This document shows, piece by piece, positions 43,111-51,719 of a stretch of DNA of 64,000 nt. Under the pieces are notes generated by a model. That model saw only the letters and a program-made list of their open reading frames with translations. It searched no databases and had not been told where the DNA came from. Within the stretch, counting starts at the first letter, position 1. Each line of letters begins with the position of its first letter. Position numbers and translations under genes: made by a program. The stretch comes from Mesorhizobium loti R88b (GTDB lineage Bacteria > Pseudomonadota > Alphaproteobacteria > Rhizobiales > Rhizobiaceae): contig NZ_CP033367.1 in assembly GCF_013170845.1 (NCBI RefSeq), positions 2,233,001 to 2,297,000 of the forward strand, in the 5' to 3' direction.

Positions 43111-44481
43111 ATGGCCGGAAATTTCTCGTTCGATCAGTTGAAGAAAGCGGTCTCCAGCGGTGAGATCGACACGGTGCTGGCTTGTATCGTCGACATGCAG
43201 GGGCGGCTCGCGGGAAAACGCTTCCTGGCGCAGTACTTCGTCGATTCCGCGCATGATGAAACGCATGGCTGCAACTATCTGCTGGCCGCCGACATCGATA
43301 TGGAGCCGGTGCCGGGCTACAAGGCGGCGAGCTGGTCGAAGGGCTATGGCGACTTCGTCATGAAGCCGGACCTGGCGACGCTGCGTCGCATTCCGTGGCT
43401 GGAGAAGACGGCGCTGGTGATCTGCGACGTGCTCGACCACCACACCCATGACGACCTGCCGCATTCGCCGCGCGCGATCCTGAAGAAGCAGGTCAAGCGG
43501 CTGAGCGAGCGTGGCTATATTGGTTATTTCGCTTCCGAGCTCGAATTCTACCTGTTCAACGAGACCTACGATTCCGCCCGCAAGAAGCACTGGCAGGGGC
43601 TTGAGACCGCTTCGCCCTATATCGGCGACTACCAGATCGGTATCACCACCAAGGAAGAAGGCGTCATGCGCCGGCTTCGCAACGAGATGGAAGCGGCCGG
43701 TATTCCGATCGAGAACTCCAAGGGCGAATGGGGTCCGGGCCAGGAAGAGATCAATGTGCGCTATGCCGAAGCGCTCGACATGGCCGACCGCCACGTGATC
43801 CTGAAGAACGGCGCCAAGGAGATCGCCGAGTCCGAAGGCAAGGCGATTTCGTTCATGTCGAAATACAATTACGGGCTCGCCGGCAATTCCAGCCACATCC
43901 ACAATTCGCTGTGGAGCGCCGACGGCAAGACGGCGCTGTTCTTCGACAAGAAGGCGGACTGGACACTGTCGACGCTCGGCCAGCAATGGGGGGCAGGTCA
44001 GTTGAAATACGCCAAGGAGTTCACCTGGTTCCTGGCGCCCTACATCAACTCCTACAAGCGCTTCCAGGCCGGCACTTTCGCGCCGACCAAGATCATGTGG
44101 AGCGAGGACAACCGCACCGCCGGCTTCCGCCTGTGCGGCGAGGGCACCAAGGGCATCCGCATGGAATGCCGCATCGGCGGCGCCGACTTGAACCCCTATC
44201 TTGCCTTTGCGGCGCTGATCGCCGCCGGCCTTGCCGGCATCGATGAGAAGCTGGAACTGCAAAAGCCTTTCGTCGGCGATGCCTATCAGGCCTCGCGCCT
44301 GCCGGAGATTCCGAAGACGCTGCGCGATGCGGCCGAGACGCTGGCCAAGTCGAAGATGCTGAAAGAGGCACTCGGCGAGGACGTACTCGAACACTACGTC
44401 CACACCGCCAAGTGGGAGCAGTTCGAATACGACCGCCGCATTACGGATTGGGAACTGCACAGAGGGTTCGAGCGGTATTAG
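43111..44481 (+). CDS. glutamine synthetase family gamma-glutamyl ligase
   Basis: A 456-residue GS-fold enzyme. It shows the beta-grasp N-terminus (IVDMQGRLAGKRF) and the catalytic domain blocks ELEFYLFN, GPGQEEINVRYA, FMSKYNYGLAGNSSHIHNSL and a C-terminal ECRIGGADLNPYLAFAA. It lacks the adenylylation loop typical of GlnA-I. It resembles gamma-glutamylpolyamine/alkylamide synthetases (PuuA/IpuC type) that ligate glutamate to an amine using ATP. Context (amine transporter, aldehyde and alcohol dehydrogenases) favours that over ammonia assimilation. Confidence 0.88.
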   Translation: MAGNFSFDQLKKAVSSGEIDTVLACIVDMQGRLAGKRFLAQYFVDSAHDETHGCNYLLAADIDMEPVPGYKAASWSKGYGDFVMKPDLATLRRIPWLEKTALVICDVLDHHTHDDLPHSPRAILKKQVKRLSERGYIGYFASELEFYLFNETYDSARKKHWQGLETASPYIGDYQIGITTKEEGVMRRLRNEMEAAGIPIENSKGEWGPGQEEINVRYAEALDMADRHVILKNGAKEIAESEGKAISFMSKYNYGLAGNSSHIHNSLWSADGKTALFFDKKADWTLSTLGQQWGAGQLKYAKEFTWFLAPYINSYKRFQAGTFAPTKIMWSEDNRTAGFRLCGEGTKGIRMECRIGGADLNPYLAFAALIAAGLAGIDEKLELQKPFVGDAYQASRLPEIPKTLRDAAETLAKSKMLKEALGEDVLEHYVHTAKWEQFEYDRRITDWELHRGFERY

Positions 44482-44483
44482 AG

Positions 44484-44846
44484 ATGGATTGGAACAAGCG
44501 CCATCGCGGCTACGACATGTCGGCGGCAGACTGGGTTGCGCTTGCTCCAAACGAACTGGATAGCGATGCCGTCGGTCTATGGCAGATTATTCCTGTAGGC
44601 AGGCACGAATTCGGTCTCGACGGTGAAGACCTTGCGACGTTCACCAGGACGGTTCTGAGAACTCTCCTGGCAAAGGGAGCAATTCCGATAACCGGTCGGG
44701 ACAAGACCTGGGTCGCGGAGCACAAGTATGGGACAGGACCGGAAGAGATAATCGAGACTGTCGCGAAGGTTTGGCTGTCGAAAGGTATGCGCGATCCAGA
44801 CGTTAGAGACGTTTGGTTCGGCACGTCAGCTGTCTTGGAAGAATGA
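44484..44846 (+). CDS. uncharacterised protein in the gamma-glutamylation cluster
   Basis: A 120-residue protein starting MDWNKRHRGYDMSAADWVAL and ending with VWFGTSAVLEE. It begins three bases after the ligase stop and ends 17 bases before the aldehyde dehydrogenase. No known motif is recognised; a repeated Trp/Asp-rich pattern suggests a small alpha/beta protein. Hand counting gives about 55 percent G+C, visibly below its neighbours, and more AT-ended codons, hinting at later insertion into the operon. No function proposed. Confidence 0.7.
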   Translation: MDWNKRHRGYDMSAADWVALAPNELDSDAVGLWQIIPVGRHEFGLDGEDLATFTRTVLRTLLAKGAIPITGRDKTWVAEHKYGTGPEEIIETVAKVWLSKGMRDPDVRDVWFGTSAVLEE

Positions 44847-44863
44847 AATTCAGGAGCGTTTAA

Positions 44864-46249
44864 TTGGAAACTGTGAAACTCATTACCCCCATCGATGGCT
44901 CAATATACGCCGAGCGGCCGATCGCGACCGACCAGGCGGTCAATGCCGCGGTCGAGCGCGCCAAGGCAGCGCAGGAGAAGTGGGCGCAGGTGCCGATCGT
45001 CGAGCGTGGCAAGTACATGCTGGCGATGCTCGAAGCGCTGGTCGCGATATCAGACGAGATCGTGCCGGAGATCGCCTGGCAGATGGGCCGGCCGGTGCGT
45101 TATGGCGGCGAATTCGGCGGCGTCAGGGAACGCACCACCTACATGGTCGAGATCGCTGAAGCCGCGCTGAAGTCCGTGCCGGCCTCCAACCCGAAGGACG
45201 GCTTCCGCCGCTATGTGAAGAAGGACCCGCTCGGCGTCGTCATGGTGATCGCGCCGTGGAACTACCCCTATCTCACGGCCGTCAACACCATCGTGCCGGC
45301 GCTGATGGCCGGCAATGCCGTCATCCTGAAGCATGCGGCGCAGACGCTGCTGGTCGGCGAGCGGTTTCAACAGGCTTTCGACAAGGTCGGCCTGCCCAAG
45401 GGCGTGTTCCAGAATGTCGTGCTCAACCACGCCCAGACCGAGAAGCTGCTCGGCTCGGGCAAGATCGACCATGTCAATTTCACCGGTTCTGTCGGCGGCG
45501 GCCGCGCCATCGAAAAGGCGGCGGCCGGCACCTTCATGACGCTCGGCCTGGAGCTTGGCGGCAAGGACCCGGCGTATGTGCTGCCCGACGCCAAGCTGGA
45601 TCACGCGGTCGCCAATCTGGTCGACGGCGCCTTCTACAATTCCGGCCAGTGCTGCTGCGGCATCGAGCGCGTCTATGTGCATGAGAAGGTCTATGACGAG
45701 TTCGTCGAGGGCTTCATCGCCGAGACGAAGAATTATGTCGTCGGCAATCCGCTGGACCAGGCGACGACGATGGGACCGATGGCGCAGGCGCGCTTTGCCG
45801 ACCTGATCCGCGAGCAGAAGGCCGAAGCGTTGCGCAAGGGTGCGGTGGCGCATATCAACATGAAGGTGGCTAACGATAAGGCCGGCTCGCCCTACCTGGC
45901 GCCTGAGGTGCTGACCAGCGTCGATCACCAGATGAGCGTCATGCGCGAGGAAAGCTTTGGCCCGATCGTCGGCATCATGAAGGTGCGCAATGACGAAGAG
46001 GCGATCGCGCTGATGAACGACAGCCAATACGGTCTGACGGCCTCGATCTGGACCCGCGATACCGAACACGCGGTGGCGATCGGCAATCGCATCGAGACCG
46101 GCACGGTGTTCATGAACCGCTGCGACTATCTCGATCCGGCGCTGGTCTGGACCGGCGTCAAAGACACCGGCAAGGGCGCGGGGCTGTCGGCCATCGGCTA
46201 CGATAATCTGACCCGGCCAAAATCCTTCCACCTGCGCGAAGCCATCTGA
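44864..46249 (+). CDS. aldehyde dehydrogenase
   Basis: A 461-residue NAD(P)-dependent aldehyde dehydrogenase. The catalytic Cys is in FYNSGQCCCGIERVY and the general-base Glu in LGLELGGKDPAYV; the NAD-binding VMVIAPWNYPYL and TGSVGGGRAI blocks are present. It starts at TTG after AGGAG (44852-44856), seven bases away. It would oxidise a gamma-glutamyl or free amino aldehyde formed by the adjacent alcohol dehydrogenase. Confidence 0.93.
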   Translation: METVKLITPIDGSIYAERPIATDQAVNAAVERAKAAQEKWAQVPIVERGKYMLAMLEALVAISDEIVPEIAWQMGRPVRYGGEFGGVRERTTYMVEIAEAALKSVPASNPKDGFRRYVKKDPLGVVMVIAPWNYPYLTAVNTIVPALMAGNAVILKHAAQTLLVGERFQQAFDKVGLPKGVFQNVVLNHAQTEKLLGSGKIDHVNFTGSVGGGRAIEKAAAGTFMTLGLELGGKDPAYVLPDAKLDHAVANLVDGAFYNSGQCCCGIERVYVHEKVYDEFVEGFIAETKNYVVGNPLDQATTMGPMAQARFADLIREQKAEALRKGAVAHINMKVANDKAGSPYLAPEVLTSVDHQMSVMREESFGPIVGIMKVRNDEEAIALMNDSQYGLTASIWTRDTEHAVAIGNRIETGTVFMNRCDYLDPALVWTGVKDTGKGAGLSAIGYDNLTRPKSFHLREAI

Positions 46250-46266
46250 TTTATTGAAAGACAAAA

Positions 46267-47439
46267 ATGTCCAAGCTGATCTCTAAATGGAACTACCCCA
46301 CCACCGTCCGCTTCGGCGCCGGTCGCATCAAGGAATTGCCCGAGGTGCTGGCGGCTACCGGCATCAAGCGGCCTTTGTTCGTCACCGATCCGGGCCTGGC
46401 GAAACTGCCGGTCGTCGCTTCAACGCTGAAAATACTCGACGATGCCAAGGTGCCCTATGGCGTGTTCTCCGAGGTGAAGCCGAACCCCGTGGATTCCAAT
46501 CTCACGGCCGGCATCGCGGTGTTTAAGAAGGGCAAGCATGACGGCGTCATCGCTTTCGGTGGTGGCTCGGCGCTCGATCTGGGCAAGCTGATCGCCTTCC
46601 AGGCCGGGCAGACGCGGCCGGTCTGGGATTTCGAGGATGTCGACGACTGGTGGACGCGCGCCAATCCCGATGCGATCGCGCCGATCATCGCCGTGCCGAC
46701 CACGGCCGGCACCGGATCGGAAGTCGGCCGCGCCGGCGTTATCACCAATGAAGCGACCCACACCAAGAAGGTCATCTTTCATCCCAAGCTGCTGCCGGCG
46801 ATCGTTATCGCGGACCCGGAACTGTCGGTCGGCATGCCAAGCTTCATCACCGCCGGCACCGGCATGGACGCGCTTGCCCATTGTCTCGAAGCCTATTGCG
46901 CGCCGGGCTATCACCCGATGGCTGACGGCATTGCGGTGGAAGGTGTCCGTCTGGTGTTCGAGAACCTGCCGAAGGCTTATGCCAACGGCAAGGACCTCGT
47001 CGCGCGTGCTCATATGATGAGCGCGGCGGCGATGGGGGCGGCCGCCTTCCAGAAGGGGCTCGGCGCCATCCACTCGCTGTCGCATCCGATCGGCGCTCTC
47101 TATGACACCCATCACGGCATGACCAATGCGGTGTTCATGCCCTATGTGCTGGCCTTCAATCGTGACTCCATCGAGGAGCGCATTGCCCGGCTCGCCGCCT
47201 ATTGCGGCATCAAGGGTGGCTTCGACGGCTTCGCGAAGGCGATCATCAAGCTGCGCAAGGATTTGAAGGTGCCGCACGCCCTGCCGGGCCTGATCAAGGG
47301 GCTCGACATGGACAAGAAGCGCAAGGCGCTGATCGCCGACATGGCGGTGGTCGATCCGACCGCTGGCGGCAATCCGGTCAAGCTGACCAAGAAGGCAGCG
47401 CTGACCTTGCTCGAAAACGCCATCGCCGGCACGGTGTGA
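46267..47439 (+). CDS. iron-containing alcohol dehydrogenase
   Basis: A 390-residue group III alcohol dehydrogenase. N-terminal NAD-binding GGGSALDLGKLIA and PTTAGTGSEVGRAGVI are followed by the metal-binding blocks GMDALAHCLEAY (Asp and His) and IHSLSHPIGALYDTHHGMTN (two His). It oxidises a primary alcohol to the aldehyde. It lies 18 bases after the aldehyde dehydrogenase, so the two enzymes can pass an aldehyde on. This pair supports an alcohol or amino alcohol as substrate. Confidence 0.93.
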   Translation: MSKLISKWNYPTTVRFGAGRIKELPEVLAATGIKRPLFVTDPGLAKLPVVASTLKILDDAKVPYGVFSEVKPNPVDSNLTAGIAVFKKGKHDGVIAFGGGSALDLGKLIAFQAGQTRPVWDFEDVDDWWTRANPDAIAPIIAVPTTAGTGSEVGRAGVITNEATHTKKVIFHPKLLPAIVIADPELSVGMPSFITAGTGMDALAHCLEAYCAPGYHPMADGIAVEGVRLVFENLPKAYANGKDLVARAHMMSAAAMGAAAFQKGLGAIHSLSHPIGALYDTHHGMTNAVFMPYVLAFNRDSIEERIARLAAYCGIKGGFDGFAKAIIKLRKDLKVPHALPGLIKGLDMDKKRKALIADMAVVDPTAGGNPVKLTKKAALTLLENAIAGTV

Positions 47440-47494
47440 GGCGTTTTCACAGCTGAAAATTGATCTAGAAAATCAGGGTAAACCAGGGGGAAGG

Positions 47495-47577
47495 ATGAAA
47501 TGCAAGGCAGAAAGTGATTAGCCGGAAAAATAAGTGACGGCTAATTGCTACAGCCCGTTAAAAAGAGTTAACTTTTT
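47495..47577 (+). promoter_or_regulatory. short ORF and inverted repeats in the leader of the ABC importer
   Basis: An 8-codon frame (MKCKAESD, 47495-47521) follows GGGGGAAGG. Its stop overlaps the first arm of TTAGCCG (47518-47524) and CGGCTAA (47538-47544). Further on AAAAAG (47560-47565) and CTTTTT (47572-47577) form another dyad. The arrangement is like a leader peptide with attenuation, but could be chance. The rest of 47440-47679 is AT-richer promoter-like DNA. Confidence 0.3.
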
Positions 47578-47679
47578 CTGCTGCCGGCCAATGGTTTCAC
47601 AAAGCTTTCATCTGGCTGTCACATGAAAACGATACCGCATCGCAGGCGTCCAACGGCGCCAGTTCAACGGAGAGAACAC

Positions 47680-48786
47680 ATGTTCAAATTCACGGGGAAA
47701 GTACTTTCCCTTTCGGCCGCGACCCTGATGGTGTCGTCGGTGATTTCGTCCGCGGCTTCGCTGGATGATCTCGTCAAGGCCGCCAAGGCCGAAGGCCAGC
47801 TCACCACCATCGCGCTTCCGCATGACTGGTGCGGCTACGGCGACGTCATCGCCGGCTTCAAGGCGAAGTATCCGGAAATCGCCATCAACGAGCTGAACCC
47901 CGATGCCGGTTCCGGCGACGAGGTCGAGGCGATCAAGGCCAACAAGGACAATAAGGGCCCGCAGGCCCCCGACGTCATCGACGTTGGCCTGTCGTTTGGC
48001 CCGACCGCCAAGGCCGCTGGCTTGCTGATGCCTTACAAGGTGTCGACCTGGGACTCGATCCCGGACAGCGCCAAGGATGCCGATGGCGCCTGGTACGGCG
48101 ACTATTACGGCGTTCTGTCGTTCATGGTGAACAAGGACCTGATCAAGGAATCGCCGAAGGACTGGGCTGATCTCCTGAAGCCGGAATTCGCCAACGCTGT
48201 CGCCGTCGCCGGTGACCCGCGCGCTTCGAACCAAGCCATCCAGGCGGTCTACGCCTCCGGTCTGTCGACGGGCGCCGCTGCCGGTGAAGCCGCCGGCACC
48301 GCTGGCCTCGACTTCTTCAAGAAGCTCAACGCCGCTGGCAATTTCGTGCCGGTCGTCGGCAAGCCCGCGACGCTGGCCCAGGGCCAGACCCCGATCCTGA
48401 TCAACTGGGATTACAACGCGCTTGCTGGCCGCGACACGCTGAAGGGCAACCCGCCCGTCGACGTGATCGTGCCGAAGACGGGCGTCGTCGCCGGTGTCTA
48501 CGTGCAGGCCATCAGCGCCTTCGCGCCGCATCCGAACGCAGCCAAGCTCTGGATGGAATACCTCTATTCCGACGAAGGCCAGATCGGCTGGCTGAAGGGC
48601 TATTGCCACCCGATCCGCTTCAACGATCTCGCCAAGAACGGCAAGATCCCGGCGGATGTGCTGGCCAAGCTGCCTCCGGCTGAATCCTATGCCTCGGCCG
48701 CGTTCCCGACGCTCGACGAGCAGGGCAAGGCCAAGGAAGCCATCAGCAAGAACTGGGACGCCGTTGTCGGCGCCAACGTCAAGTAA
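47680..48786 (+). CDS. ABC transporter solute-binding protein
   Basis: A 368-residue periplasmic protein with a Sec signal peptide (MFKFTGKVLSLSAATLMVSS, cleavage near SAAS). The mature fold is the type 2 periplasmic-binding type, with EAIKANKDNKGPQAPDVIDVG and GDYYGVLSFMVNKDL. It resembles the binding proteins of iron/polyamine/2-aminoethylphosphonate importers. The three following genes encode the two permeases and the ATPase. It may bind the amine used by the upstream enzymes. GGAGAG precedes the start at 47680. Confidence 0.9.
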   Translation: MFKFTGKVLSLSAATLMVSSVISSAASLDDLVKAAKAEGQLTTIALPHDWCGYGDVIAGFKAKYPEIAINELNPDAGSGDEVEAIKANKDNKGPQAPDVIDVGLSFGPTAKAAGLLMPYKVSTWDSIPDSAKDADGAWYGDYYGVLSFMVNKDLIKESPKDWADLLKPEFANAVAVAGDPRASNQAIQAVYASGLSTGAAAGEAAGTAGLDFFKKLNAAGNFVPVVGKPATLAQGQTPILINWDYNALAGRDTLKGNPPVDVIVPKTGVVAGVYVQAISAFAPHPNAAKLWMEYLYSDEGQIGWLKGYCHPIRFNDLAKNGKIPADVLAKLPPAESYASAAFPTLDEQGKAKEAISKNWDAVVGANVK

Positions 48787-48800
48787 GATTTGAAAATCCA

Positions 48801-48824
48801 CCGGGCGGTCGCGAGGCCGCCCGG
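48801..48824 (+). terminator. stem-loop between binding protein and permease
   Basis: CCGGGCGG and CCGCCCGG form an eight-base stem around TCGCGAGG. There is no U-run. Such hairpins after solute-binding-protein genes usually protect or partly terminate the mRNA so the binding protein is made in excess. Confidence 0.55.
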
Positions 48825-48851
48825 CCCTCCCTCGAAGACGGTAGCCGGCGC

Positions 48852-49769
48852 ATGACCGATCTCTCGCTTTCAAATCGAACGATTGCCTCCAAGCCCGCGC
48901 CGCCAAACGCGGCAACCGCATTCCGTTTCCCGACGCAATGGATCGGTGTGGCGCCGTTCTTCATTTTCACCATCATGTTCCTGATCCTGCCGACGCTTTA
49001 TCTTGTCGTTGGCGCCTTTCAGGACGGGAACGGCCACCTGACGCTGGACAACCTCCTGCAGCTCGTGAGCGACCCGTCCATCAGCAACGCCTACTGGGTT
49101 TCGATCAAGATCAGTTTCTGGTCGGCCATCATCGGGGCATTTGCCGGACTCGCGCTGGCTATCGCCATCGTGCGCGGCGGCCTGCCCAACTGGATACGGT
49201 CGGCGACCCTGACATTCTCTGGCGTGGCCTCTAACTTCGCCGGCTTGCCGCTCGCCTTCGCGTTCATAGCCACGCTCGGTCGCGTCGGTATTGTGACGGC
49301 GCTGCTGCGCGATGTGTTCAACCTCAATATCTATGCGATGGGGTTCAATTTCCTGACCACAGCCGGGCTGATCGTGGTTTACCTGTTCTTCCAGATTCCG
49401 CTGATGGTGGTCATCATCGTGCCGGCAATCGACGGTTTGAAGAAGGAATGGGGCGAGGCGGCTGCCACACTCGGCGCCACCCAGGCGCAGTACTGGCGCA
49501 TGGTGGTCGTACCGGTGTTGTGGCCAAGCTTTCTTGGCACGGTCATCCTGCTGTTCGCCAATTCCTTCGGCGCCATTGCCACGGCTTATGCGTTTGCCGG
49601 CCCGGCGCTCAACATCGTGCCCATCAAGCTGTATTCCCAGATCAATGGCGACGTGCTGCACAACCCGCAACTCGGCTATGCCATCGCCTTCGGCATGATC
49701 GTCATCACGGGCTTGGCCAACGTCTTCTACATCTGGTTCCGGACGCGTTCCGAGAGGTGGCTCAAATGA
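48852..49769 (+). CDS. ABC transporter permease (1)
   Basis: A 305-residue inner-membrane permease with six predicted transmembrane helices. The EAA-type coupling loop is visible in EWGEAAATLGATQAQYWRMVVVPVLWPSF. It pairs with the next permease (PotB/PotC or FbpB-like type) and binds the ATPase. ATGA overlap with the next gene. Confidence 0.93.
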   Translation: MTDLSLSNRTIASKPAPPNAATAFRFPTQWIGVAPFFIFTIMFLILPTLYLVVGAFQDGNGHLTLDNLLQLVSDPSISNAYWVSIKISFWSAIIGAFAGLALAIAIVRGGLPNWIRSATLTFSGVASNFAGLPLAFAFIATLGRVGIVTALLRDVFNLNIYAMGFNFLTTAGLIVVYLFFQIPLMVVIIVPAIDGLKKEWGEAAATLGATQAQYWRMVVVPVLWPSFLGTVILLFANSFGAIATAYAFAGPALNIVPIKLYSQINGDVLHNPQLGYAIAFGMIVITGLANVFYIWFRTRSERWLK

Positions 49770-50557
49770 AGTCGGGAAAATTCTGGGCTTGGGTCGTTTT
49801 CGCGCTTAGCGCCGCCTATTTCTTCATTCCTCTGCTCGCGACGTTCGAGTTCTCGCTGCGCCTGCGGCGCGGCGTCCATTCCTTCGATGCCTATCAGATC
49901 GTGCTGGGCGACCCACGGTTCCAGGCAACGTTCATGTATTCGGTGATTGCCGCGATCTTCACCATCATCCTGGGTGTGCTGGTCGTGGTGCCGGCGGCCT
50001 ACTGGATCAGGCTGCGGCTGCCGCAGTTGCGGCCAATCGTGGAATTCATCACGCTGCTGCCGCTGGTCATCCCGGCCATCGTTATCGTCTTCGGCTACAT
50101 CAGGATGTACGGCTCGAATTCGCCGTTGCCGTTCCTTGCCAGCGATCTGGGCGCCAGTGCCTTGCTGGTGATCGGCTATGCGACGCTGTCGCTGCCCTAT
50201 ATGTACCGCGCGGTCGATACCGGACTTCGCACCATCGACGTGCGCACGTTGACCGAAGCGGCGCAGATACTCGGTGCCGGCTGGTCGACGATCATCACAA
50301 GGGTTATCCTGCCCAACGTGCTGATCGCGGTGTTGTCGGGTGCGTTTCTGACCTTCGCGATCGTTATTGGCGAGTTCACCATGGCAAGCCTGCTCAACCG
50401 GCCGGCCTTTGGGCCCTACCTGCAGAACATCGGCGCCAACCGCGCTTATGAGCCGGCGGCGCTTGCCATCATCGCCTTCGCCATCACCTGGGGCTGCATG
50501 TCGCTGATCCAGATCCTGTCCCGCTTCGCGCCGAAATCGGCGAACCGCCCGAATTGA
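49766..50557 (+). CDS. ABC transporter permease (2)
   Basis: A 263-residue permease starting MKSGKFWAWVVFALSAAYF. The EAA loop is in LTEAAQILGAGWSTIITRVILPNVL. Six transmembrane helices are expected. The start at 49766 is fixed by the ATGA overlap with the first permease. It is a partner subunit of the same importer. Confidence 0.93.
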   Translation: MKSGKFWAWVVFALSAAYFFIPLLATFEFSLRLRRGVHSFDAYQIVLGDPRFQATFMYSVIAAIFTIILGVLVVVPAAYWIRLRLPQLRPIVEFITLLPLVIPAIVIVFGYIRMYGSNSPLPFLASDLGASALLVIGYATLSLPYMYRAVDTGLRTIDVRTLTEAAQILGAGWSTIITRVILPNVLIAVLSGAFLTFAIVIGEFTMASLLNRPAFGPYLQNIGANRAYEPAALAIIAFAITWGCMSLIQILSRFAPKSANRPN

Positions 50558-50571
50558 TCGAGAGAAAAGCC

Positions 50572-51636
50572 ATGGTCGAGCCATTCCTGTCCATCCAGCA
50601 TGTGCGAAAATCCTACGGCACCAACACCGTGGTCCAGGATTTCAGCCTCGATGTCGCGCCGGGCGAGTTCGTCTCGTTCCTCGGACCATCCGGTTGCGGC
50701 AAGACGACGGTGCTGCGCATGGTCGCCGGGTTCGAGGAGCCATCGGCCGGCAAGATCGTCGTCGCCGGCAAGGACATCACTAGGCTGAAGCCCAACCAGC
50801 GCAATGTCGGCATGGTGTTCCAGGCCTATGCGCTGTTTCCGAACCTGACGGTGGCGCAGAACATCGCCTTCGGGCTGAAGGTTGGCGGCATGAACAAGGC
50901 CGACGCCGACCGCCGCGTCGCCGAGATGCTCGACATCATCAAGCTGCCGCAGATGGCTGACCGCTATCCCTACCAGCTCTCGGGCGGCCAGCAGCAGCGC
51001 ATCGCGCTCGCCCGCGCCATTGCGCCGAAGCCGAAGCTGCTTCTGCTCGACGAACCGCTGTCGGCGCTCGATGCAAAGGTGCGCGTTTCTTTGCGTGAGG
51101 AAATCCGTTCGATCCAGAAGAAGCTCGGCATCACCACCATCTTCGTCACGCACGATCAGGAAGAAGCGCTGTCGATCTCCGACCGCATCGCCGTCATGTA
51201 TGGCGGCAAGGCGGAGCAGGTTGGCACGCCGTTCGAGATCTACAACCGGCCGTCGACCAAATTCGTCGCCAATTTCGTCGGTACGCTGAATGTGCTGGAA
51301 GGCACTGTCACCGACGCGGCGGCGGGCACGGTGCGGGTCAATTCCGAACAGGTCTCGCTGAAGGGCAAGCTCAACGGTTCGAAGTCGGGCGATACTTTGT
51401 CGCTGGCGCTGCGTCCGGAAGCCATTTCGCTCGGTCGCCAGCCCGGCCGCGATTCCAGCCTGTCCGGCGAAATCTCGGAAGTGCATTTCCTCGGCTCGGT
51501 CATCCGCGTTCGCGTCGGCATCGGCGGCAACACGGTCTCGCTCGACACGTTCAACAGCCCAGCTACGCCGCCACCGGCTGTCGGCGAAAAGGCCGAGATT
51601 TCGTTCTCGTCCGACGACATGCTGGTGCTGCATTAG
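50572..51636 (+). CDS. ABC transporter ATP-binding protein
   Basis: A 354-residue ATPase. Walker A FLGPSGCGKTTVLR, Q-loop VFQAYALFP, signature LSGGQQQRIALARA, Walker B LLLDEPLSALDA and the switch His (VTHDQEEAL) are all present. A C-terminal TOBE-type domain starts about residue 240, as in PotA/FbpC/UgpC. It energises uptake through the two permeases. AGAG precedes ATG 50572; the earlier in-frame start is unlikely. Confidence 0.95.
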   Translation: MVEPFLSIQHVRKSYGTNTVVQDFSLDVAPGEFVSFLGPSGCGKTTVLRMVAGFEEPSAGKIVVAGKDITRLKPNQRNVGMVFQAYALFPNLTVAQNIAFGLKVGGMNKADADRRVAEMLDIIKLPQMADRYPYQLSGGQQQRIALARAIAPKPKLLLLDEPLSALDAKVRVSLREEIRSIQKKLGITTIFVTHDQEEALSISDRIAVMYGGKAEQVGTPFEIYNRPSTKFVANFVGTLNVLEGTVTDAAAGTVRVNSEQVSLKGKLNGSKSGDTLSLALRPEAISLGRQPGRDSSLSGEISEVHFLGSVIRVRVGIGGNTVSLDTFNSPATPPPAVGEKAEISFSSDDMLVLH

Positions 51637-51719
51637 GGGTTGCCACAGGGCGTCACGTAACTGCTGATCATCGTGACTTTGGCACTGCCAATCGGCTTGT
51701 TCCGTCGCTACGATGAGCC

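Noticed and set aside
43066..44550. 494-codon minus-strand frame over the GS-like ligase gene
   Set aside because: The plus-strand ligase is certain by motifs; this frame is its mirror.
47608..48921. 437-codon minus-strand frame over the binding-protein gene
   Set aside because: Shadow of a protein with a clear signal peptide and domain on the plus strand.
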